From Thiohalobacter sp. (lineage in GTDB: Bacteria; Pseudomonadota; Gammaproteobacteria; DSM-19610): DNA of 5,257 bases. Both the position numbers and the translations under genes were made by a program. The DNA lies in the NCBI GenBank assembly GCA_027010005.1, contig JALVCM010000054.1, positions 1-5,257 of the forward strand, in the 5' to 3' direction. This document shows positions 1 to 5,257 of this stretch, piece by piece; within the stretch, counting starts at the first letter, position 1; each line of letters begins with the position of its first letter. Under the pieces are notes generated by a model. The model was not told where the DNA came from. It did no database searches and was given only the letters and a program-made list of their open reading frames with translations.

Positions 1-879
1 GTGATGGTAAAAACCCAGTGCCTTCATCACGGCAAAATTACGCAGGCGCCCGCGCACATCTGCATACAGGACGAGCCCGACCACCAGCAGGCCCATCACC
101 CAGGCCACGCTCACCAGCAGGCCCATAATGGGGCGGTAAAAGGTACGCGCCATAATGATGTCATGCGCGGCCAGCTGTTCAGGCGTAAAGACATCAACCT
201 CTGGCACATGCTGCTCGATGTTACGCTGCACGGCAGCACGATCCACTTGTGGCGAAAGTTCAATGAGGAGGAAACTCAGCAGCGGAAAGGTACTCAGATC
301 CGGCGCAATCTCGGATTCCAGGAACAGATCGATCATGCCGTCATAGCTGATGAAGGCAAAGGGCATGAAAAAGGCCGCCTCATCGGTGATACCGGTGACC
401 TGGAAATCGAAGTCGGATACCTCGAAGCTGTCGCCAATATTCAAACCATGCTTGAGTGCCAGCGTCTGGTCGATGACGATATCGTGGCTCTGCCGAATAC
501 CAGAACCACGAAGCAGTGAAGCGGGGCCACCACGTGTGTCATACACCAGGATATAGACTGGTGTCAGTTTACCGTCCTGCCTGTAGATAAAGGGCAATGC
601 CGTCATGGGGTGTGCATTGACCACACCGTCAATCGCCTCAACAGCCTGGCGCGACAGCTGCGGCAGTGAGGAACGTGCCGCGACGAAGTCTTCTACACCC
701 GCCTGGGTGGCAATGAGATCAGCACGGCGGTTCTGAACAACCCGTTCCAGTTGCCGGTACTGACCCTGCTCAAAACCATCCAGCACCAGAATCACGGCGA
801 CCACAGCAGCTACTGCAAAAGCAGTCATCGTGGTGCGTACGCGGTCCAGTGTCAGTTGTTTCCAGGCCAGCCAGAACAT
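1..879 (-). CDS. ABC transporter permease, FtsX/MacB type (DevC-like), 3' end outside window
   Basis: This is the inner-membrane subunit of an ABC transporter of the MacB/FtsX/LolCE type, which usually works with a separate ATPase and often a HlyD-like adaptor to move substrates from the membrane or periplasm outward. The frame is open for 293 codons from the ATG at 879 down to the left edge with no stop, so the C-terminus is missing. A short basic start (MFWLAWKQLTLDR) precedes TM1 at about residues 15-34. A large extracytoplasmic domain follows (about 35-250), with TM2 at about 252-273. After TM2 comes RNFAVMKALGF (280-290), the conserved cytoplasmic segment seen in FtsX-type permeases as RE.GVLKALG. 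The pattern AWKQL...R...GFEQGQY...ADLI recalls DevC-type permeases. Roughly 90-110 residues with TM3 and TM4 should lie beyond the window. An in-frame TAA at 901-903 limits the start; a weak AAGAG lies 10 bases before the ATG. The family call is firm; the substrate is unknown. Confidence 0.94.
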   Translation of the reverse strand, partial: MFWLAWKQLTLDRVRTTMTAFAVAAVVAVILVLDGFEQGQYRQLERVVQNRRADLIATQAGVEDFVAARSSLPQLSRQAVEAIDGVVNAHPMTALPFIYRQDGKLTPVYILVYDTRGGPASLLRGSGIRQSHDIVIDQTLALKHGLNIGDSFEVSDFDFQVTGITDEAAFFMPFAFISYDGMIDLFLESEIAPDLSTFPLLSFLLIELSPQVDRAAVQRNIEQHVPEVDVFTPEQLAAHDIIMARTFYRPIMGLLVSVAWVMGLLVVGLVLYADVRGRLRNFAVMKALGFYHH

Positions 880-900
880 CGGTCTTTTACTCTTGCGCGA

Positions 901-1002
901 TTATTCTCCCGAGCGGTCACCGACGATGATAACGATATCGCTGGAACGCAGGTCGGTCACTTCACGCCTTATAAACCCACTTCCAGTATAGATGATGATA
1001 TC
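901..1002 (-). pseudogene. Possible LOG/SLOG-family nucleotide-binding protein remnant
   Basis: Between the permease and the lipoprotein genes, this minus-strand frame reads DIIIYTGSGF, IRREVTDLRS, SDIVIIVGDRSGE and then TAA. From memory of the family, it resembles the core of LOG-like (SLOG superfamily, lysine-decarboxylase-like) proteins, where a YTG.G..R.....RSSD segment leads into a beta strand ending in GG.SGTLGE. Here the final motif is altered (GDRSGE) and the frame stops where the catalytic GTLGE stretch would continue. Upstream, the frame is closed by a TGA at about 1045-1047, and no good start with a ribosome binding site is present. I therefore read it as a stump of a deleted gene. 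An accidental open stretch is the main alternative, since the match rests on about 33 residues and no search was possible. Confidence 0.4.
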
Positions 1003-1039
1003 GAAAGTATCCTGGCAGGTTTGATCTGTGCGACTACAA

Positions 1040-1576
1040 CTAATTCAGTGACAGCTCAGCAATTTTCTGCAACCCCTGGCGAATATTACTTTGCGCGGCC
1101 CCCTCAACTGCAAGGCGTACCCGCGTTGCAGCAACAAATGCATCGCTGGGGGTTGCTGTATGAGAGGACTTGATTGATTCTCTCATAACGGCTTCGCCCG
1201 TTCTCGTATTCACCAGCGACCATGCCATTTCCATGTCAATCTTGAAGTCCAGACCAAACATGGGTTTTGACATACTGATCAAAGAAACGCTCAGTTTGTA
1301 ATCTGCATCATCACTCTTTACGACACTGGTAAAAAGACCAGTCTTTACAATGGATTCTTTGATAGCACCGGCCAGGTTCTCGTTTGATATGTTGGTATAG
1401 TCCATCGCACCGGTTTCACCGCCACCACTTGCACTGACACTGACAGAATACGGATTTTTGGCACTGAACGACGTATCATCGACTACCAGGGCCTGCCTGG
1501 TTGCCGGCGTCGCGCAGCCTGCCAGCCACAGAACTGCAGCGCATACAAATACCGTGTGAATATGACTATTTTGCAT
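1040..1576 (-). CDS. Small outer-membrane-type lipoprotein, unknown function (second of pair)
   Basis: The product is 178 residues, exported and lipid-anchored. It starts MQNSHIHTVF and has a hydrophobic stretch ending in the lipobox LAGC, with the modified cysteine at residue 21. Position +2 is Ala, so there is no Asp retention signal and sorting to the outer membrane by Lol is expected. The mature part is about 157 residues with no further membrane segment. It has a Ser/Gly-rich strand region (VSVSASGGG, about 46-54), a helix with NISNENLAGAIKES, and alternating strands (DADYKLSVSLISMSKP, then DFKIDMEMAWSLVNTRTGE). A C-terminal helix ends in RQGLQKIAELSLN. This layout is familiar from small uncharacterised proteobacterial lipoproteins, but I cannot assign a named family or role. 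The ATG at 1576 is chosen over an upstream ATG at 1687 because only it places the lipobox near the N-terminus and follows AAGGAG at 6 bases. It overlaps the end of its partner gene by 11 bases, so translation is probably coupled. Local G+C is low: 22 of 60 bases in 1261-1320. Confidence 0.92.
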   Translation of the reverse strand: MQNSHIHTVFVCAAVLWLAGCATPATRQALVVDDTSFSAKNPYSVSVSASGGGETGAMDYTNISNENLAGAIKESIVKTGLFTSVVKSDDADYKLSVSLISMSKPMFGLDFKIDMEMAWSLVNTRTGEAVMRESIKSSHTATPSDAFVAATRVRLAVEGAAQSNIRQGLQKIAELSLN

Positions 1577-2021
1577 TTTCAGCTCCTTGCTTCTGTTCAC
1601 TAAAGAAGATATTGGTGAGCACCTCGTCCACCATTCCTTCCGGAGATTTCCTCGACAAGGACGTATGGTATGAATTACCCGACGCAAGCGGGAAATCTGT
1701 TTTGGGGTCTCTCACTGTGATAGTTAATTCGAGCATGTAGAACGTAATATCCCAGAACCATTTATCCACGTAGGTAATGATTGCGTCAACACCGGTTTCA
1801 GCTTCCGAAACCCGGAAGCCCCTTTCCGCAAGTTTGTCCTCGATTATGGCATTGGTGCCCCTTGTGTCAGCAATATTCTTCCTTACATGGAAAATCTTCA
1901 GGCTGGACAGATCGGTCGTAGGATCAATATTTGAGGTGGCCCGGTTTATTGCACAGCCATGCAACAGCACAAGTACTGCAAGTAGAGCAATGACAAACCT
2001 GGACTTGTAATTCTCAATCAT
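1566..2021 (-). CDS. Small outer-membrane-type lipoprotein, unknown function (first of pair)
   Basis: The product is 151 residues, starting MIENYKSRF, followed by a hydrophobic core and the cysteine at residue 23 in the context LLHGC. His at -2 of the lipobox is atypical but tolerated, and +2 is Ala, consistent with outer-membrane sorting. The mature domain looks alpha/beta. A first strand (LSSLKIFHV) is followed by a helix (NAIIEDKLAERGF) and then VDAIITYVDKWFWDITFYML, rich in aromatics. After that come a strand with an RDPKTD turn, a SYHTSLSRKSPEGMV segment, and a helix (VDEVLTNIFF). The tail is short and polar. The order strand, helix with '.ERGF', strand, strand resembles small periplasmic lipoproteins of the DUF4136 or CsgG-N kind in general layout only; I do not recognise the family. 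The start at 2021 is set by AAGGAGG at 9 bases and by the signal peptide; an upstream ATG at 2096 would add 25 non-signal residues. The TAG stop lies inside the next gene's first codons, so the two lipoproteins form a coupled pair. Confidence 0.92.
   Translation of the reverse strand: MIENYKSRFVIALLAVLVLLHGCAINRATSNIDPTTDLSSLKIFHVRKNIADTRGTNAIIEDKLAERGFRVSEAETGVDAIITYVDKWFWDITFYMLELTITVRDPKTDFPLASGNSYHTSLSRKSPEGMVDEVLTNIFFSEQKQGAENAK
1583..1588 (-). promoter_or_regulatory. Ribosome binding site of the second lipoprotein gene
   Basis: AAGGAG on the minus strand lies 6 bases before the ATG at 1576 and inside the coding sequence of the upstream lipoprotein gene. It fixes the start within a longer open frame that otherwise reaches 1687. 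Confidence 0.85.
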
Positions 2022-2030
2022 CGATTGTCT

Positions 2031-2037
2031 CCTCCTT
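2031..2037 (-). promoter_or_regulatory. Ribosome binding site of the first lipoprotein gene
   Basis: AAGGAGG on the minus strand sits 9 bases before the ATG at 2021. This near-perfect Shine-Dalgarno decides against the longer open frame starting at 2096. Confidence 0.85.
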
Positions 2038-2115
2038 TTCGGGTTCTTCCGAATTACCGGATAGTACGGCAGAGCAGCGCTGGGAGTCATCGTCAATTCC
2101 AGGGAATACCCGGCC

Positions 2116-2151
2116 CAGTGTGTCCGTTATCAATTTATGACAGGCACACTG
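2116..2151. repeat. Inverted repeat, 7-base arms, upstream of lipoprotein genes
   Basis: CAGTGTG (2116-2122) and CACACTG (2145-2151) are perfect inverted copies separated by 22 bases. One arm falls between the elements of the weak promoter candidate and the other just downstream. It could be an operator or a hairpin in the leader, but there is no T-run to make it a terminator. Arms of this length can occur by chance. Confidence 0.4.
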
Positions 2152-2160
2152 ATTCTACAA
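2132..2160 (-). promoter_or_regulatory. Weak candidate promoter for the lipoprotein pair
   Basis: On the minus strand TTGTAG (2155-2160) and TAAATT (2132-2137) are 17 bases apart, matching the sigma-70 consensus at only 3 of 6 and 4 of 6 positions. The place is sensible, about 100 bases before the first lipoprotein start and after the stop of the decayed paralogue. An inverted repeat overlaps it. The assignment rests on position more than on sequence. Confidence 0.25.
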
Positions 2161-2171
2161 CGGTAGCTGTA

Positions 2172-2366
2172 TTACTTGTAGGCTTCCGCCTTGCGGCACT
2201 GTATCACGGCGTAGTAACGATAATTGCCCCGTGTGGTGAGGAACAGGATGCGGTTCTTGTCAGGCAGTACCAGGTAATCTGTGTCATGATACAGGGGCGT
2301 TGACCAGGCAGCCTTGAAAGCATCACCAGACAAAATCCCGGCAGCGGGAAAATGGTTAAAAGAGTC
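2172..2366 (-). pseudogene. Decayed inverted paralogue of the C-terminal part of the large secreted protein
   Basis: On the minus strand this frame reads LSGDAFKAAWSTPLYHD, continues through YLVLPDKNRILF and RGN, and ends YRYYAVIQCRKAEAYK at the TAA (2172-2174). Against the large secreted protein at 2724-5093, the 28 residues from Trp706 to Asn733 match at 23 positions (bases 2223-2306 against 4839-4922). By hand count 65 of 84 bases agree, including one identical run of 21. Many of the differences are silent third-base changes, so the copy probably evolved as a working gene before it decayed. The frame is closed upstream by a stop near 2369, and no start codon, ribosome binding site or signal peptide precedes it. 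Only about one beta-propeller blade and a divergent 16-residue tail survive. The tail after Asn has no counterpart in the large protein, so this is not a recent copy of its end. Homology is well supported; the cause of loss is inferred. Confidence 0.82.
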
Positions 2367-2607
2367 AAGTTATTACACCACGCGTTATAGTGTATAGCCC
2401 GGAACAAAGTCTGACGGTTAATCAGGCGCTCGAAATCGCAAGTTGCTCAGAGAAAACAGGGGAGATAACAAACAGTAATTACAATCGGGTGAAGTTCCCT
2501 GTACGTACCCGCGCAGGTGGATAACAATCCCCGGTATATTTACATGAGTCTGCGGGTTGAACAGGCAACGGCCCCACTCTGTGCGTAAACACACCTTCAA
2601 AACTGGT
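2367..2607. other. Intergenic stretch without supported genes
   Basis: Between the decayed paralogue and the promoter of the large gene I find no coding sequence with a credible start, ribosome binding site or recognisable product. Short open frames exist on both strands (for example 2418-2627 minus, and a plus-strand frame ending near 2589), but none is convincing. The stretch could hold further unrecognisable remains of the gene whose end survives at 2172-2366, although that gene's missing part would lie on this side and nothing here matches it by eye. Confidence 0.5.
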
Positions 2608-2627
2608 TTGCCTTCTTTTACAGGCAA
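2608..2627. repeat. Inverted repeat overlapping the -35 region
   Basis: TTGCCT (2608-2613) and AGGCAA (2622-2627) form a perfect 6-base inverted repeat around an 8-base spacer. It fills the -35 element and most of the spacer of the candidate promoter, a typical place for a dimeric regulator to bind. With arms of only six bases it may be coincidental. Confidence 0.4.
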
Positions 2628-2637
2628 TCGCTATACT
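2608..2637 (+). promoter_or_regulatory. Candidate sigma-70 promoter of the large secreted-protein gene
   Basis: TTGCCT (2608-2613, 4 of 6 to TTGACA) and TATACT (2632-2637, 5 of 6 to TATAAT) are separated by 18 bases. This predicts a transcript starting near 2644 with a leader of about 80 bases before the ATG at 2724. It is the best promoter-like pair seen in this gap. The -35 element is also one arm of an inverted repeat. Confidence 0.5.
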
Positions 2638-2723
2638 TCCCTCCAGTCAGATAAATAACAAGCGCAGGCGCGGTTGCCGTACAGGTAATCCCGGCCTCAT
2701 AACAACATTTCGGGGGATTTTTT

Positions 2724-5093
2724 ATGTCAAACCTGCTGGCACCTGTGCGGGTGTTTGTTCTGTTTATTGTACCTGTCCTGTTCTCCCCGGTGGTTCACGC
2801 CGAATCCGGCACTCTCCCGAAAACGGAAATTGATCAGGCTATCCGCCAGCAGCTGGATGACGCCTACGAATTGCGTGAGTGGTCACACAGTCTGGTCAAG
2901 CAGGTTCGTAAAGGCCCAGTCAGTATCAATCAACTGGCACTCGAAATCACCGTCGAGTTGAAAGAACCCTTGTATCGGCGCACTGGCCAGCAACGCGATG
3001 GAAAGCAGTTGGTGCGCCAGACCCGGCCAAAAGGTGAGCGCATTGTGCTGAAAGGCCAGGCGGTGGTGGCTGATACCGGCGGGCTTGGTGCTAATCAGAT
3101 ACAGGTGGTTATAAGTCCGGGTGCCGAGAGTGAAGCAGGCTTGCCTCTGGGCAGCTACCCGGCGGGTTTTGTCATTGTCGACAATGAAACGGAGACAGCG
3201 CCGCCGGCTCCAGCCACGACCGTGACTTCACAAGCGGCAGTTTCCAAACCCGCTCCGGCAGGTCCTGTTCAACAACTCCTTGAAATGTTCGGTAATGAGC
3301 AGAAGGCTATCTGGGGCAAGGAGACCTGGGGTGCCTATAAGGGCGCACCTGTGGTGCTGCGTACACTCAAACAGACGGGTGATTACTCGCTGGAAGGCAT
3401 CATTGATTACCCGAACCAGGGACTGAGCAATCCCTTCGTTCTCATGGGGCCCGCCGGGAGCCTGACATTACAGATCAAGCCCGCCAGCCCCGCCAGCAAG
3501 GGCGTGCCCCGTACGCTGTACAATATGTCGCTGGAGGACAATCAGCTGGTAGCGCGACGCGGGCCGGTTATTCCCTTAAGCCGCTCGAAGAGCGAATCAC
3601 TCAGGCAGACCTTCGAGCGTGAACGCGCGCCCTGGCAGTTTGAAGGTGACAAGTCCGACTATGCACAGCTGGGTAATATGCTGATCAATGTCAACACTCT
3701 GGAATTGGTCAGCGATCGCTGGGGAATCCAGCCACTGGCACAGGTGAAGAACTTGCCGGGCCGCTTCTGGCCTATGACGACTAATTACCAGTTGATCTCG
3801 GCACCTTTCGGTGCTTACCGCGCCAGCGACGTGCATACCGAGGATCCCAAACGTGTATCGCTCAATCCAATGGCGGGTATCAGGGCGCCGACCTGGGTAT
3901 CGTCAGATCTGTCACGCTATATCAGCCTGAAACAGGGTGATGTCTGGGCCGGTACGCTGGACTGGCAGGCCGGTACCGCCAGCGCACCGCAAAATCTGAC
4001 CGGTATCGGTGTACTGAACAACCTGAAGCCCTTTGCCTGGTGTGAAGAACATGTGTTCTTTTTCAATCCGCAGGCGTCGGACAAACCCATCCTGCGCGTC
4101 AATACCCAATCCGGCGAGCTGAAGGAAATGGCTGAGAGCAAGGCACTTCATCACTCGGCCCAGGGCAGTCCCGATGGTTGTTTTCTTTTCACCAGTGACG
4201 GGCGCATGGTGCATTCGGCACAGGGTGCCAAAAGTAACCTGTATGTCGTCGACCTTCGCAGTCTTGACGCCTTTACCCTGGACGCCAGTTTTGACGGTCG
4301 AAATTATGTCGGAACACAAAAACAGCCCGCGAGGGCGCGGACTGTCATGGCCCAGTCCTGGGTCGGGCGAGGTCTGTTCTGGGGTTTACGGACTTCCACC
4401 GGCTGGTTCGATCTTGTCAACCGGAAACGCATCAACCCACATGACTTTTCCAGTGTTGTCGAGGATTTGCCCTACCATATACAGCCGGTCGATATGTTAC
4501 CGATTCCTGGTGATCGTTATATAGAAGTGAGTTATACCGGGTTCTTGCAATCAACAGACGCGCAGAAAGATAAACAGATAAAAAAACGCTACCGGCTCGA
4601 CCGTGTAACGGGTAAGGCAATTTCCTTACCTCTGTTCGGTGACGTGGCAAGCAGGCAGGGCGTTGTCTGGGTCGACGAAAACCGCTATGTCTATCCGATC
4701 CGTAAAGGTGGATTGAACGAGCTGGGTACCTGGCTCTACGATATTCGCAGCAAAAGACTCACACGTCTGAGCCGCTTTTACGCAGACGAGAAAATTCATG
4801 CGCAGAACCGTGCTTTTGCCTCGGCAGCACAGGCCGTCTGGTCGACGCCCCTGTATCACGACGCAAGTTATCTTGTGTTACCGGACAAGAACCGCATCCT
4901 GTTCAGTGTAATGCGGGGCAATTTACAGGAACTGGTCAGTGTCTCGCTGGATGGAAAAGAGCTGGCCCGCAAATCCGTGCCGACTGGCGGTTTAACGCAA
5001 AGCAATGCTGGCTTCCGGTTGCGGCGTCTGCACCCTTATGACATCAGTCTGCCTTTTGCACAGCGTACGGCCAATCAAAGTACCGGACAGTAA
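2724..5093 (+). CDS. Large exported protein with predicted C-terminal TolB-like beta-propeller, unknown function
   Basis: The product is 789 residues. A Sec signal peptide (MSNLLAPVRV, then a hydrophobic core) is likely cleaved after VVHA at residue 26, placing it in the periplasm or outside. Residues 27-152 form a mixed N-terminal region with a helical start (TEIDQAIRQQLDDAYELREW) and later strands. Residues 157-180 are a Pro/Ala/Thr-rich linker, and about 183-310 form a second domain (GKETWGAYKGAPVVLRTLKQ). From about 320 to the end, repeated strand-turn units include SPDGCFLFTSDG (482-493), a classic PD40/TolB signature, plus GTWLYDIRSKRLTRLS (668-683) and PDKNRILF (720-727). This suggests a beta-propeller; the blade number cannot be fixed by eye. 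I see no catalytic motif, membrane anchor or sorting signal. The only cysteines found are 440 and 486, both in the propeller. The ATG at 2724 is backed by GGGGGA at 6 bases and by the signal peptide. A decayed relative lies upstream on the other strand, and another exported protein follows 29 bases downstream. A scaffold or binding role is possible, but I cannot name a family. Confidence 0.93.
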   Translation: MSNLLAPVRVFVLFIVPVLFSPVVHAESGTLPKTEIDQAIRQQLDDAYELREWSHSLVKQVRKGPVSINQLALEITVELKEPLYRRTGQQRDGKQLVRQTRPKGERIVLKGQAVVADTGGLGANQIQVVISPGAESEAGLPLGSYPAGFVIVDNETETAPPAPATTVTSQAAVSKPAPAGPVQQLLEMFGNEQKAIWGKETWGAYKGAPVVLRTLKQTGDYSLEGIIDYPNQGLSNPFVLMGPAGSLTLQIKPASPASKGVPRTLYNMSLEDNQLVARRGPVIPLSRSKSESLRQTFERERAPWQFEGDKSDYAQLGNMLINVNTLELVSDRWGIQPLAQVKNLPGRFWPMTTNYQLISAPFGAYRASDVHTEDPKRVSLNPMAGIRAPTWVSSDLSRYISLKQGDVWAGTLDWQAGTASAPQNLTGIGVLNNLKPFAWCEEHVFFFNPQASDKPILRVNTQSGELKEMAESKALHHSAQGSPDGCFLFTSDGRMVHSAQGAKSNLYVVDLRSLDAFTLDASFDGRNYVGTQKQPARARTVMAQSWVGRGLFWGLRTSTGWFDLVNRKRINPHDFSSVVEDLPYHIQPVDMLPIPGDRYIEVSYTGFLQSTDAQKDKQIKKRYRLDRVTGKAISLPLFGDVASRQGVVWVDENRYVYPIRKGGLNELGTWLYDIRSKRLTRLSRFYADEKIHAQNRAFASAAQAVWSTPLYHDASYLVLPDKNRILFSVMRGNLQELVSVSLDGKELARKSVPTGGLTQSNAGFRLRRLHPYDISLPFAQRTANQSTGQ

Positions 5094-5110
5094 CCCGTCT
5101 GACAAATAAC

Positions 5111-5116
5111 AAGGAG
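5111..5116 (+). promoter_or_regulatory. Ribosome binding site of the downstream exported-protein gene
   Basis: AAGGAG lies 6 bases before the ATG at 5123. With no terminator between 5094 and 5122, it supports translation of a second gene from the same message as the large protein. Confidence 0.85.
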
Positions 5117-5122
5117 AAATAG

Positions 5123-5257
5123 ATGCGCCAGACTCACCGAGGTTTCGATTTTTTGCAGGTGTTCGCTATGGTGATATGCCTTCCACTGCTACTGCTTCCA
5201 CAGATGTCATATGCCGGGGGCTTAGGGGATTTATTTCCCGGTGACCTCGTCGATAAA
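5123..5257 (+). CDS. Start of an exported protein, unknown function, 3' end outside window
   Basis: Forty-five codons are visible from an ATG with an ideal ribosome binding site. The N-terminus MRQTHRGFDF is followed by a hydrophobic core rich in Leu, Val and Ile (VFAMVICLPLLLLP) and a likely signal peptidase I site after MSYA at residue 33. The visible mature part is GGLGDLFPGDLVDK. A single Cys at residue 19 sits inside the hydrophobic core (MVICLP) with no proper lipobox, so ordinary Sec export is favoured over lipidation. The gene begins 29 bases after the large secreted protein with no terminator between, so the two are probably co-transcribed and may act together outside the cytoplasm. 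Too little is visible to name a family. Confidence 0.88.
   Translation, partial: MRQTHRGFDFLQVFAMVICLPLLLLPQMSYAGGLGDLFPGDLVDK

Noticed and set aside
1..519. Plus-strand open frame of 172 codons opposite the permease
   Set aside because: It is rich in His and Gln with no domain-like pattern, and lies antisense to a clear ABC permease whose membrane segments and FtsX motif fix the true strand.
904..960. A 19-codon frame from GTG at 960 to the TAA at 901 as a small gene or leader peptide for the permease
   Set aside because: No convincing Shine-Dalgarno precedes the GTG, and the similarity to LOG proteins extends upstream of it, so a remnant explains it better.
984..990. TATACT-like box on the minus strand as a promoter for the permease
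   Set aside because: No -35 element is found at 16-18 bases, and the site lies inside the possible LOG remnant.
751..1173. Plus-strand open frame of 140 codons
   Set aside because: It spans the permease start, the intergenic DNA and the end of a lipoprotein gene on the other strand, and no ribosome binding site or familiar product is seen.
2204..2407. Minus-strand open frame of 67 codons with an ATG start
   Set aside because: It is a shifted frame over the decayed paralogue; the homologous reading frame is a different one and matches the large protein.
2480..2589. Plus-strand frames that could be joined by a frameshift into a longer peptide (NSNYNRVKFPVRTRAGG, then VDNNPRYIYMSLRVEQ)
   Set aside because: The join is arbitrary, no start or homologue is recognised, and short open runs like these are expected by chance.
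2418..2627. Minus-strand open frame of 69 codons in the intergenic stretch
   Set aside because: It runs through the candidate promoter of the large gene, has no ribosome binding site, and its product shows no recognisable signal or domain.
3912..4319. Minus-strand open frames opposite the large gene
   Set aside because: They are antisense shadows of a gene with a signal peptide, strong length and propeller motifs, and have no ribosome binding sites.
5094..5122. Terminator between the large gene and the next exported-protein gene
   Set aside because: The 29 bases contain no GC-rich hairpin followed by T residues; read-through into the next gene is expected.

Overview
The window looks like a chromosomal segment from a Gram-negative bacterium, most likely a gammaproteobacterium. 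Two products carry lipoprotein signal peptides, two others carry Sec-type signal peptides, the Shine-Dalgarno sites are mostly of the AAGGAG type, and base composition is moderate. The taxon is inferred from these traits, not from a marker gene. Nearly every intact product is predicted to be in or beyond the inner membrane, so this is a cell-envelope stretch. There is no tRNA, rRNA, CRISPR array or insertion sequence.

Left part, minus strand. Bases 1-879 hold the first 293 codons of an ABC-transporter permease of the FtsX/MacB type (DevC-like N-terminus), running off the left edge. In the 160 bases just upstream of it (880-1039) is a short open stretch whose translation resembles the nucleotide-binding core of LOG/SLOG-family proteins; it is read here as a gene remnant. 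Bases 1040-2021 encode two small outer-membrane-type lipoproteins of unknown function. Their genes overlap by 11 bases and must be co-transcribed.

Middle, 2022-2723. This gap separates the leftward lipoprotein genes from the rightward gene cluster. It holds a decayed gene fragment on the minus strand (about 2172-2366), which is the most informative observation in the window. Its translation matches residues 706-733 of the large secreted protein encoded nearby on the other strand at 23 of 28 positions. An old inverted paralogue of the large gene has therefore been reduced to its last blade. The gap also holds a plausible promoter with an inverted repeat in front of the large gene, and a weaker promoter/inverted-repeat candidate in front of the lipoproteins.

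Right part, plus strand. Bases 2724-5093 encode a 789-residue exported protein with a signal peptide, an N-terminal region, a Pro/Ala-rich linker and a long C-terminal half with TolB-like (PD40) beta-propeller signatures. I cannot name it. Twenty-nine bases later, behind a clear ribosome binding site, begins a second exported protein that runs off the right edge. The two probably form an operon encoding extracytoplasmic partners.
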